Assembly (NCBI GenBank): GCA_003415625.1 | Contig: PYIU01000001.1 | Span: 6,946,210 to 7,010,209, forward strand | From: Aquanectria penicillioides | Taxonomy: Eukaryota > Ascomycota > Sordariomycetes > Hypocreales > Nectriaceae | DNA: 64,000 nucleotides | Direction of reading: 5' to 3' | Part shown: piece by piece, positions 46,583 to 56,795 of the stretch | Position numbering within the stretch: position 1 is the stretch's first letter | Layout: every line of letters begins with the position of its first letter | The notes under the pieces: generated by a model | The model's input: only the letters and a program-made list of their open reading frames with translations | Database searches by the model: none | What the model was told of the DNA's origin: nothing | Made by a program: the position numbers and the translations under genes

Positions 46583-47424
46583 TGTGAATGACAGGGGCTG
46601 AGATCGAGGCGAGAAATGGAGGAGTCGGGAGGAGTCGATTTGAGGATCTCAGGACACCTAGCGAGGATGGCGAGCGCGAGCGGTTGAATACCACGCGAGG
46701 TAAGGTGAGGGAAGTAGCGTGGGAGGAGGGAGGGGTGGTGGAGAAATGCAGGAGACGGCGAGCCGAATGAGGAGAATACGGGTCGGTTGATGGAAGAGTA
46801 CTCCGCCGTCGGAGGCAGGTAAAGAAAATGAAGTATAAAAAATTAGCTTCCTCGACCAAGCGATTGTAAAGGATTTAGTTGTTACAGCCCGAGGACGGTC
46901 GGCTGAGACAAATGGTGCCTGGTAGGTGTGGACTGCAATTCCTGCAAGTATCGGTAGATTCTCGGTGCGTTTGGGAGGAAGTTGTGGAAGGTGGTGGGTT
47001 GCTCTCGGAATTGGCGGGGTAGTTTTGGAGACACAACAATATTCGGATCCGGCCTAAAAGAATTGAGTCCGAATATTCTTCTATGTCTAGAGGCATGACA
47101 CAACCCAAGAATGTTGCCTTAACAATATTCCGCCTTCAATTGAAGATGATAGCGAATATCAATAAACCAGTCAAACATCTACTGTCGCCAGGCTTGCCAG
47201 CGCCACGAACATGACAACAGCAATTTTTGGACGGTATTTGTGGTTCTGAATAATAAATTTTCGGTACTTATTGTTCTATCGCGGTTCGTCTTCCTTATGG
47301 AGTAGAGTACATTATATTACAAGTCGTCGCTTGGTCGTGATACATGTTGTACAATGATTCTTGTGGGGGTTCCATGTGCATCCGTTGTGAATTGCAGTCA
47401 CCAGAGATGCGCCCTCCTGTTCGG
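46583..47424. other. NAT1 promoter and Cid2/Mix23 3' region
   Basis: 842 bases between two minus-strand genes. The open frames are short; nothing is recognisable. Confidence 0.4.
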
Positions 47425-48067
47425 CTACGAGCTGGTCTTCCTAGTATTTTTCTGGTCCCATGCACTCAGAGCTTCCTCCCAATTATCAGCAAGGTCGTCA
47501 CAACGATCTTTCACAATTGACCAGGTTCGATGTCGCACGATAGCCTCAACTCCCATCTCCTGTCGAACAAGTGATGCCAGGATTTCGGTGCGGGCTTCCC
47601 TTGGAAAGAATCTGCCCGAATATGGATCCAACCGTTCGTCAACAATTCTTTTGCGATCTCGTTGGTTCTCCAGCTCCCTTATGGTTCGTTCAGGGTCATC
47701 AGGGTCGGGGCTCGCAGCAACAAGTGCGCAGTAGTTCAATACCTCGGTCCTCGCCTTCCATGTAGGAAACAACACATTATCCTTAAATTTCGAACACGAC
47801 CGAGGATCTATTCGTAGTGAAGCCGATCCTATTGCCCGCTGAGAAGTAGAAGTAGGATCAAAGCCAGATCGAGATGGCGTCAACAGCGCATTGAGGTTTT
47901 GGGCAATTGAGTCGTCAATTGACGACCGGGAGAGTCGCAAGAAGTCTATGGCCGAGTCAGCGAGGCTGTGCATTAAAAGCACCATGCCCTCAAAGCCAAC
48001 CTTTAACAGTGCCAGAGGAGAAACAGAACTTGGGAGACAAATTCGGTTGGGTAGATGGCTGGGTCAT
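47425..48067 (-). CDS. Caffeine-induced death protein 2 / Mix23 family
   Basis: Predicted 195 residues from exons 48001-48067 and 47425-47945 (55-bp intron). The splice joins PKFCFSSGTVK to DFLRLSRSSIDDSIAQNLNA, reconstituting the family N-terminus. Conserved cysteines occur at FCF, in SCSKFKDNVLFPTWKART and in EVLNYC. The C-terminus is charged and helical (REARTEILASLVRQEMGVEA, DNWEEALSAWDQ). S. pombe Cid2 was named from a caffeine-sensitivity screen; yeast Mix23 is a mitochondrial intermembrane-space protein whose loss affects import. The start chosen gives MTQPSTQPNLSPKFCF; the same frame extends upstream to 48358 but with no family similarity. Confidence 0.82.
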
Positions 48068-49632
48068 GATTTCTCGTGGCAGCTGTGGTCTCGGCATCGA
48101 GCCCTTGTCTGCCGAGCCCTTCCAGAGTAGTTCAGCCACAGCGAACAGCTCTTTGGGCAATAGCAATGGTTTGTATGGAACTGGTGCATGAAGTTGAAAC
48201 GTCACAACAATGTCAAGGCGAGCGGAACCACACAGGAAATGTATCGTTCGACGGCAATACCGAGATCGCAGGAATGCCTCGGTGACGCAACTTCCAAGCT
48301 GGAGCCTAGCTTGGATCCGGATGAAATGTATCACCGCAGGCCGACGCTGCTCAAACACACCCCTGTTGTTGCTAAAAGTGGTCCCGCGGGACTACTCCCT
48401 TGTCATCCGGTTCGACGCTACTGGACTGCGGGAAAAAACAAGCATACAGAGTGGTAATGCAAGATGTAGCGCTATCGAACTTGGCCAAATTCATGGGTCT
48501 GTTAACCCAATTGCCATGGTGGGCGCAATTGATCGTCCACCATTGCGAATACATTGAGGAATACCTATGACCGCGATGTACGGGCTATGAAAGCATCGGG
48601 CGCTCCTTAACGGGGTCGGTCGGTGGTTCAACCCTAGTTTCACCATAGAAAGTTTCAAAACCCAGAAGCCACCTCAGACGATGGGCGCCGTGGCTCAAAC
48701 ACCTTTGAGAAGCAAGGTGTTCAGCAACGCAGAGGCAGTCAGAGGCTTGTCATCTCAGATGGGGCGGCCCTTCGCAGCAGAAATACTTACCTAGGTAGAT
48801 GGCTACTATTGACGGCCAGGCAAGGATAAGGTTGATTGTCTCAAGCGGCTGATGTGCAGTGATTGTGTTGTGTCAGTGCCTCAGTCTTGCCGGGAGCTAG
48901 TCATTGGCCGAGGACGAGTGTGCACTGGCACAGCGGCAAGTGAGAGCCAACTCCCATCACGAAGCAATACGAGACGGTCGATTCATTCGCAAGCGCAAAC
49001 GCCACCACAGGGGATCTTGGGGGAGCATTACGAAAGCAGCACGGAGTTCCATCGGCCAGCGAACCAAGGGCAAATGGCCGGGACGCCTCCAAACCACTCC
49101 TTTCCCAAGCTCAAAACACCTATTGGCAAGCCTCCGTTCACCGGCTACAAACCTGCCAGTGGTGGTCTACTTTCCGGGTGTCGATTCCAGGCCGTTCTAG
49201 TTGCTGATCTGTGACCACCAACAGGAGGACAACGGTTGGCGTGGCTGTTGTGCTTGCTGTGCCTGCTGTGCCTGCTGAGCTTGCTGTGCGCTAGCGGCGC
49301 TAACTCGTTCGGCCCAGGTTACGATCAAGCCACGCTAATGCTCATGATGTATGCCGTGCCCAGCCCGGAATTGCTAAAAATCCTCCAGGTTTCTTCAAAA
49401 ACCCTCTGGTTTTCCTTCCCCAAGAGTGACGGGCGATACGATACATTGAGCGCGGGCCTTACCTACTACTCTTTTCTCCCTCTTTTTCGTTGGGCTGGAC
49501 TCACCGGCTAAAGAGGTTGTATAGTGTGGTAGCGCTACGAATCCTATACATGAAATCGCCCGCTGTCAAAACAAGCCCGCCAGACCTGAGAATCTGCCAA
49601 CCTTCAGCCACCACTCTGATCGCATTTTCGGG
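48068..49632. promoter_or_regulatory. Divergent upstream region, Cid2/Mix23 and the ankyrin gene
   Basis: 1.57 kb between divergent starts, no supported gene. An imperfect CTGTGCCTG/CTTGCTGTG tandem repeat lies at 49247-49290 and a TACCTAGGTA palindrome near 48787. It must include both promoters. Confidence 0.4.
49247..49290 (+). repeat. Imperfect GCTGTGCCT nonamer repeat
   Basis: About four to five tandem 9-bp units (GCTGTGCCT / GCTGAGCTT) 340 bp upstream of the ankyrin gene. In one frame it would encode a Leu/Cys repeat, but no gene covers it. Confidence 0.8.
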
Positions 49633-51995
49633 ATGGACCCTCTCGGGAGTCGCATCGAGCAGCAGACCCTAGAGGAATTGATTACTACCTGTAGTCAGGT
49701 TGCCGACGACTGCGCTAGCATCGCCAACTCTCTCAACACTGGGCCCGTCACCTTGTCTGCCCTGGCCAAAGAATGTCGCGCCATCACAGATGCTCTGGCA
49801 AGAGTGCAAGACCTAAGCAAGGCCACTGAAGGCGGCACAGAGAGTGTTCGGGCTTCAAACAATGAGTTCATCTACTCAGTCTCAAAAGATGTTCACGAAC
49901 TACGAGGAGCAGTCAAGCGCATAAAGGCGCAGGACAGAGATAGTGGCATCGACCTCGCCGAACCGCACCTCATTATCGTTTGGAACGAACCAACCCTCAA
50001 GTCCTCATTGAGTCGAATGCGCACTCACCAAGCTTCTCTTCACACTCTTTTAAACACTGCTACAAGGCATGGATCCCCATGTCCTTCTTCAAGTACAGAT
50101 AACTGACAAGAGCGAATAGGTCAGGTTACAGCTTCGGCGATGATGCTAGCAATAGGCGCCGCGTGATAGAGCCCGATGCTACTGTGGATGAGGCTCTGAG
50201 AGAACTCGGCCGACGTTTCACCACGCCCAACCAGAGAAGCCGGGTTCTCCCTAGAGTGAGCGACTCAGCTGAGATTCAGGTCCTTCTTGACACCCTCGTC
50301 CCGCCTCCTGATGTGGTGTACAAACGGGGAGCAGAAATTGCGCAGCAGCTGCACTGTGCCATTGAAAGGACCGATGAAGAAGCTGTCTTTAAGATTCTCC
50401 TGGACAGAGCCGATCCAAACATCCTCTTGCCTGGTTCCATGTTGTCACCCTTACATCGAGCGTTCGACCAGCAGCACATGCTGATCGCCGCGCTGCTAGT
50501 TGTATCCGGTGCAGACGTCGATGAGCCCACAACAGACGGCGAGACTGCTCTGATGCGAGGGGTTAAGTGTGGATTCTCGGAACAATTTGCCACTCTTGTG
50601 GTGCATCTCGGAGCCCGTATTAATGCTGTTGATAATGATGGCCGCTGCGCACTCCATCTCTGCGCCGCATCAAACGTTCTCGACGATGAATCAATGGTAG
50701 TTCTCATCAATAACAGCGCGAACCTCAATCTTGTGGACGATGAGCAAGGCCAGACGCCACTGCACGTGGCGATCCAGCAAGGAAGGTGGAACCTGGCGAC
50801 AAAACTGATTCAGGCTGGCGCAGATTTAGAGGTACGGCAACCTGACGGCAAAACGGCGCTCCACATGACAATCTCCATGCGTAACCAGGAATTCACCCAG
50901 TTACTAATATCCAGAGGAGCAAATGTAGACCGAGTCCTACGTGACCACACTCCGCTAACGATGGCCATAACTCTGCGCTGCACAGCTATCACTGCCGTCC
51001 TCATTGACAGCGGAGCGGATCCCAATTTGGCGAGCCGCAACGGAAATACGCCGCTACTCGCAGCCGCCTCAACTGGTCATGATGAAACGGTGCGATATCT
51101 ACTAGCCCATGGTGCGGATCCTTCAGCTTGCCCGAGTCAGTCCGGATACACGGCCATGCACATGGCCGCTCATAAGGACAAGCCACATATTCTGCAGCTC
51201 CTCATCTCTTCAGGGGCCCCGGTTGACCCTCTGGATAAAGCTTGCGAAACACCGCTCTTGGTAGCTGCGAAGCTTGGGAATGGTGATAGCGCGCGTCGAC
51301 TAATCAAACTCGGGGCCGATACAGAACGAATCGGACCCGATGGAATGAGCGTTCTATCGCATGCTGTCAAGGCAGGTGACCTAAAGCTGGTCAACGCCTT
51401 ACTGGACATGGGTACTCGAATGCCGTCGTCGACCGTGAGTCGGGATAGCATGAGCTCTGAAGATTACCGAGTGCCAGAACCGCAGACGACACCCATTCAC
51501 ACGGCAGCACAGCACGCACGAGACGAAATCCTCCTTCGCCTCGTTTCTAGCGGCGCGTCCATGGAGAGTACCATCTACCCAGGACGAACACCACTCATCG
51601 TGGCGGCGTCTCATGGGCATCTCTCAACAGTGCAGCTGCTTTTGCGACTCGGTGCAAATTCTCATGCCTTAACAACACACGGAGACACGGTTCTCTTTGA
51701 GGCGTCATCAAATCAAGCAACGCTCAAGTACTTACTCCAACAAAGGATCAATGTCAACCGCCGTAACGACCAGGGCGCAACCGCGCTCCACTACGCGGCT
51801 CTGCGAGGACACATCGGGGCGGTGCGGCTGCTGCTTGAAAAGGGTGCCCGCCAGTTCCATGCGAGTGCCGTATACGATGCGTGGGAGGAGAGGGACGGGG
51901 GCGGAGTATATCGGCAGGGGACGCCATCTGGGGTTGCTCTGCAACGAGGGTTAACCAAGGTAGCCGACTTGATTGATAAGTGGAAGTATAACTGA
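49633..51995 (+). CDS. Large ankyrin-repeat protein with fungal NLR-type (HeLo-like) N-terminus
   Basis: Predicted 769 residues from exons 49633-50066 and 50120-51995. The intron uses a GC donor (AG|GCATGG) and AATAG acceptor with an AACTGAC branch site; no GT donor gives the right phase. The first ~145 residues are helical without repeats (MDPLGSRIEQQTLEELITTC, then ECRAITDALARVQDLSK) and resemble the HeLo-like/SesA-type N-terminal domains of fungal NLR (STAND) proteins. After a linker, about thirteen ankyrin repeats run to the end, with consensus units such as GRCALHLCAASNVLDDESMV, GQTPLHVAIQQGRWNLATKL and GATALHYAALRGHIGAVRLL. There is no NACHT or NB-ARC domain between them, which such architectures normally carry. 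I infer a role in protein recognition, possibly incompatibility or defence signalling, but the sequence shows only the domains. Divergent from the Cid2 gene. Confidence 0.85.
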
Positions 51996-53535
51996 GTTAA
52001 TGCAGGGATATGGAGTTCAAGGACATGGGTTTTTGATGAATGAATGAACGACTGTAACCTTCATGGATTGTATTTTTCTGTATGATTCATGTAGCCAAAA
52101 AGATACCAGCCTTTAGCGATCAAGTTTGAATGGAATTATCCGTAGTGTGGTGAGGTTGCAAACCAGCACCCACACACACATACACACACGGTGGTCCTTT
52201 TTTGACTGACTACATGCAAGAGTTGATAGGCAACATAAAGCAGGGTGGACCTGTGGCAATGATGCATTCTGCATTCATAGGCACTTCAACAATTACACCT
52301 CCTGCATACCAGCACCATTGACTTCTAGCCATTATTCTTGCACAAGTCGATGATCTCACCCATCTCGGATGTGATGGAACCGGCTGTTGTGTGGACGGTA
52401 CACACGACACCCCACAATTTGCCTAAGGGCAGGATGGAGTTCAATCAATTTGGCTAATGCCCACCCTGGTAGAATGTCGCGTGAACAACCACGATGTGTC
52501 TAACAAATCCCAGCCCACCAAGGATTGCAGTTTGCTATCTATGTATGTCATTTCTGCTTGTGGTGCAAGGAGATAGCTAGACGACCGTACAATGCAAGGT
52601 CCAAGCCATTCAGGGAAAGAAAACCCAGCGGCAAAAGTAATAAGCTACCCGTCTTCGGGGCCCTGGTTGCCAACCGAAAAAGCGCTGCTGCCAAAACAAG
52701 AAAGTTGTTGATGGCTGGCGAATCGTGCCAGTTCCGATGCACGGAAAGTGACGCGATGTGATGCACACATCCCTGAACAGGGGGCTCCAGGTGGCCCTGG
52801 GGCTGGGTTGTTGGGTCGGAGGGTTCTGCCCAATCTCAATTCACAAGCGTCTGGGCACGCCTAGGCCACAATCCTCAACCATATCCCCTCAGCCCTGACG
52901 TAACTTAGTTGATCGTTTGGAGTGGTGGTGCACAATACGGATACGGATAAGGGAGCGATGAATGGATGCGAGGGAGGGATTGGCGAGGCGATGAGAACGC
53001 TTGGTGGGCGAGACATGCGACCGAAAGCTTTTATCATCCAGGACGTGTATTTCCTTTCCCTTTCCTGTCCTTGATTTCTGTTGCTCTCCCTATGCCTCAC
53101 CTCCAAATCAAAAATCCCACCACATCTCTCCATTCCCGCCCAATTCAACCGCCCGCCTCCTCCCCTACCCATTGAAAAAAAAAGCAGCACTGCCCCGCGT
53201 GCTCCCTCAGCGCCCAGGCTCCTCTTGTCCCACTACCTTATCGAGCAGCAACAGCACAACCTGCTTCTAAGTACCTACATACCTACCTAGGTAGGTACCT
53301 AAGGTACTGACTGACAGGCCCTGAGGCGACCCCGCAATCGGGCCCCTCGCAAATTCACCTCGACGCAGATCAAAATCGCAATACTCGCCGTTGCAGTAAG
53401 GGACAATCTGCATACTCGCCCTCACACACACCAACGTTCCTCACTCTCTCCGTTCCTTCTCTCGTCTTCTCCTTTTCTTTTTCGTTCTCCTCCCCTCCTC
53501 CACGTCTCACTATCATTTCCACCACTCCCATCGCC
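51996..53535. other. Ankyrin 3' region and KES1 promoter
   Basis: 1.54 kb without a supported gene. A CA-rich microsatellite lies at about 52169-52191. The 18-bp palindrome tacctacctaggtaggta is at 53280-53297. Long pyrimidine runs just before the KES1 ATG (53450-53530) look like a fungal leader. Confidence 0.5.
53270..53303. repeat. CCTA/TAGG palindrome upstream of KES1
   Basis: tacctacctaggtaggta is a perfect 18-bp inverted repeat, preceded by a further GTACCTACA half-unit and followed by CCTAAGGTAC. It is the same unit family as the palindrome at 14714-14735. Confidence 0.7.
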
Positions 53536-54840
53536 ATGTCTGGATCCACGACACCAACTCAAGCTAACAGCAGCAGCTGGACCACCTTTCTCAAGGTCCG
53601 TCTCCTCTCCTGCAACTGCTCACGAGACCAATCCGTTAGATTAATTATCCTCTTTCCAACAGTCTATCGCCTCCTTCAATGGCGACCTCTCCTCTCTCAC
53701 CGCGCCCCCTTCATACTCTCCTCCCAATCCCTCACTGAGTTCTCCGCCTATTGGGCCACTCATCCGCCTGTCCTGACCGCCCCAGCTGCCGAGTCCGACC
53801 CCGCCAAGCGTTCGATGTTCGTTCTCAAGTGGTTCCTCTCCACCCTAAAGCACCAGTACGCCAGCCGCAGCGAGCAGTATGGCAACGAGAAGAAGCCTCT
53901 CAACCCTTTTCTCGGCGAGCTCTTCCTGGGCACTTGGACCGATGAAGCTGGAACGACCACTCTCGTCTCCGAGCAGGTTAGCCACCATCCCCCAGCTACG
54001 GCCTACTGCATACGAAACGATAGGACTGGCATGGAGCTCGAAGGGTATAACGCTCAAAAAGCTACTTTCAAAACCACCATTATTGTGAAACAAATCGGTC
54101 ACGCCGTCTTGCGCATTCCTCTCCCCTCGGGTGAGGTCGAGTCCTTCCTCATCACGCTACCTTCCCTCCACATTGAAGGGCTCGTTTTCGGCACACCTTT
54201 CGTTGAGCTCGACGGCTCCAGCTATATCGCTTCCTCCAGTGGTTACAGTTCCAGAATCGACTACAGCGGCAAGGGTTGGCTTTCTGGCAAGAAGAACAGC
54301 GTGACGGCTGTCGTCTATCCCACCGGCAAAGAAAAAGAGGTCCTTTTCAACGTCACCGGTCAATGGAACAAGGCCTTTGAGATCTACCGAGGCCCCTCCA
54401 AATCCAATTCCAAGTCAACTCTTGTCACTACGTACGACGCCGTCGCCACTCCCCAAACCGATCTTGAGGTTGCTCCGTTAGACAAGCAGCACCCTCTCGA
54501 ATCCCGTCGGGCATGGGCCCGTGTTGCCGAGGCTATTCAGAAAGGAGACATGGATACCACCTCAATCGAGAAAGGCAAGATTGAGCAAGCCCAACGAGAT
54601 ATGCGCATCAAAGAGCGCACTGAAAGCCGCACCTGGGAACGCCAGTACTTTTCTACTGTCGAGGGTGAGGACGCTTTGCTTGAGAATCTTGGAGATGTTG
54701 TCGGTGTTCCTCTTGACGGTGATGCTGACAAGACTGGCGGACTTTGGCGGTTCGATAAAGTCAAGGCCGATGAACGAGCTGCCACTAAGCTGACCAATGA
54801 CGATGTTTCCAAGATCGAGAAGGAGCTCCTTGGCTGGTAA
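53536..54840 (+). CDS. KES1: Oxysterol-binding protein (Kes1/Osh4 type) with a 1-base homopolymer frameshift
   Basis: Lipid-exchange protein carrying sterol/PI4P between membranes. Exon 1 is 53536-53595, a 67-bp intron 53596-53662 (GTCCGT...CAACAG), then exon 2. After splicing, SWTTFLK joins SIASFNGDLSSLTAPP, the conserved lid/N-terminal segment. The next conserved stretch FILSSQSLTEFSAYW is in another frame, reached by adding one C to the C5 run at 53705-53709. Downstream are PLNPFLGELFLGTW, the OSBP fingerprint EQVSHHPPATAYC, LELDGSS-type core residues (FVELDGSSYIASSSG) and an acidic/helical end. The unspliced, unshifted frame happens to be open from ATG to stop, because intron length plus the missing base cancel; it would replace conserved residues with intron translation. 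Restored length 412 residues. No PH or ankyrin domain, as in short Osh proteins. Confidence 0.93.
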   Translation: MSGSTTPTQANSSSWTTFLKVRLLSCNCSRDQSVRLIILFPTVYRLLQWRPLLSHRAPFILSSQSLTEFSAYWATHPPVLTAPAAESDPAKRSMFVLKWFLSTLKHQYASRSEQYGNEKKPLNPFLGELFLGTWTDEAGTTTLVSEQVSHHPPATAYCIRNDRTGMELEGYNAQKATFKTTIIVKQIGHAVLRIPLPSGEVESFLITLPSLHIEGLVFGTPFVELDGSSYIASSSGYSSRIDYSGKGWLSGKKNSVTAVVYPTGKEKEVLFNVTGQWNKAFEIYRGPSKSNSKSTLVTTYDAVATPQTDLEVAPLDKQHPLESRRAWARVAEAIQKGDMDTTSIEKGKIEQAQRDMRIKERTESRTWERQYFSTVEGEDALLENLGDVVGVPLDGDADKTGGLWRFDKVKADERAATKLTNDDVSKIEKELLGW

Positions 54841-55516
54841 TCACATCCAGAGGCAGTTGAGGTCCATATCGGCGGGGGTAAAGACAGTTAGAATGTGCAG
54901 AAGGGGCGGATGTAATATGAAGAGAAGCAAAATGGGTCTTACCAAGCGATGGGGTACATCAATCAGAACCAGAGCAAAAAAGGAGAAAAGAATTCAGAAG
55001 GGGGGCATAGCTAAGGATTAGTGGCGATCGGCTTTTACTCTGGTCTTTCTTGCAAGAAATTTTACGAGATGGATGACGCAAAATAACGAAGCTGTACGAT
55101 ATTCGACAAGAGAGGCATGTTTACATACCCAAGTGCCTAGGCGTTATCAGTAATAATGAGTCGTCTTGCCCGTTGTTCATCACCACCACATTGCGTCTAG
55201 ATACCAAAGGACAGTACAAAGGACAGTAAAAAGCCCAGGGCGCGTTGTCGCATTCAGAAGGACATAGAAACATAGTAACGCATGTCACAATGATTGTACA
55301 TCAGCTTTTTCTCCTTTTTAAGAATTTTACTTATTTCTCCAAACTCTCGGTGCTCGAGGGACTGCAATTTTGTGACGGGTGGTTGGCCTTTGGATGAACA
55401 TGAATCCTGCCCCTGAAAGAGCCTTTCCACCAGACCCTTTCCTAGGTCAATGCATCATGAAGTGTCACTAGTCTGGAGATATTACAACTACAATCCAATG
55501 TGCCTTTTTGAAACAT
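54841..55516. other. Convergent 3' regions, KES1 / aldolase
   Basis: 676 bases between convergent stops, moderately AT-rich near 55300. It contains both 3' UTRs; no gene is seen. Confidence 0.45.
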
Positions 55517-56795
55517 TTAGATGGTACCGGCGGTGTTGAAGTCCTTCAGGGCCTCAGCCACACGGGCGGACATAGTCTTCTCACCCTCACGAACCCAAAC
55601 ACGGGGCTATCCCAAGAGCATCAGCAAGCAGATCGAAAGATTGGAACGATAATATGGCAACTTACATCGAAGTACTTCTTGTTGGGCTTATCCTCACCGT
55701 CGGGGTTGCCGACAGCGGTGGAAACGTAGTCTTTCTTGTTGATCATGTAATCGCGGATACCAGAGCAGTAAGCGAACTGCATGTCAGTGTCCATGTTGAC
55801 CTTGACGACACCGTGGCTGATGGCGTCAAGGTACTCCTGCTTGGAAGAACCGGAGCCACCGTGGAAAACAAAGAAGACAGGCTTGTCGAGGCTGGAACCG
55901 ATCGCGGCCTTGACGTGGGCTTGGTGCTTGCCCAGGAGCTCGGGGTGGAGCTTGACGTTACCAGGCTTATAGACACCGTGGACGTTGCCGAAGCCAGCGG
56001 CAATGGAGAAGTAGGGGGAGATGGCGGAGAGAGTGTTGTAGATGTTGAGGATGTCTTCGGGCTGGGTGTAGAGGGAGGCATTGTCAACATCCTCGTTGTT
56101 GACACCATCTTCCTCACCACCGGTAATACCGATCTCCATCTCAAGCCACTGCTTCATGGGGGCAGCCCGCTCGAGGTACTTAGCAGTGGTCTCGACGTTC
56201 CACTCAACAGGCTCCTCGGAAAGATCAATCATGTGGGAGGAGAAGAGGGGCTCGCCGTTGGCCTTGAAGTAAGCCTCATCAGCATCAAGCATGCCATCGA
56301 GCCAGGGGAGGAGCTTCTTGGCGCAGTGGTCGGTGTGGAGGACGACGGGGATGCCGTAGGAGGGAGCGATAGCGCGGACGTAGTGAGCAGCAGCAACGGA
56401 ACCGGCGATGGAAGCAGCCTGGTCGGTGTTGCTCATGCCCTATCGAGAGGTTCTGTTAGTCCTGCAAGCTGGAAATACACCATGTCCCATGATTGATGAC
56501 GTACCTTGCCGGCGAAGTAGGCGGCACCACCCTGGGAGAACTGGAGGACGATAGGGGCCTTGGCGTCACGGGCAGCCTCGAGAGCAGCGACAACGGTGGA
56601 GGAGGAGGTAACATTCTAAGAGTGTTGAGTATGAGTTAGCTGTTCCAACAACATAGTACAAATTCGGCCGGGCTCCATTGTACATACAATGGCGGGGATG
56701 GCGAATTCATTCTCACGAGCGTACTCGAAGAGACGGAGAACATCATCGCCAACGATGACACCAGTCTTGCGGGTCAGAACGTCCTGGGCACCCAT
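55517..56795 (-). CDS. FBA1: Fructose-bisphosphate aldolase, class II
   Basis: Zinc-dependent glycolytic/gluconeogenic aldolase cleaving fructose-1,6-bisphosphate. Four exons (56688-56795, 56505-56615, 55666-56439, 55517-55606) encode 360 residues, the usual length. Visible are the N-terminus GAQDVLTRKTGVIVGDDVLR, NVTSSSTVVAALEAARD, QGGAAYFAGKGM and the zinc-ligand segment VVLHTDHCAKKLLPWLDG. Also visible are EMEIGITGGEEDGVNN, GFGNVHGVYKPGNVKLHPEL, the catalytic VFHGGSGSS and VVKVNMDTDMQFAYCSG; the last exon gives PRVWVREGEKTMSARV. Strong codon bias toward C-ending codons suggests high expression. That bias also leaves an open antisense frame (55654-56496), which is not a gene. Confidence 0.98.

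Noticed and set aside
55654..56496. 280-codon plus-strand frame over the aldolase gene
   Set aside because: Antisense shadow of a gene with strong C-ending codon bias; Val/Gly/Asp-rich translation without domains.
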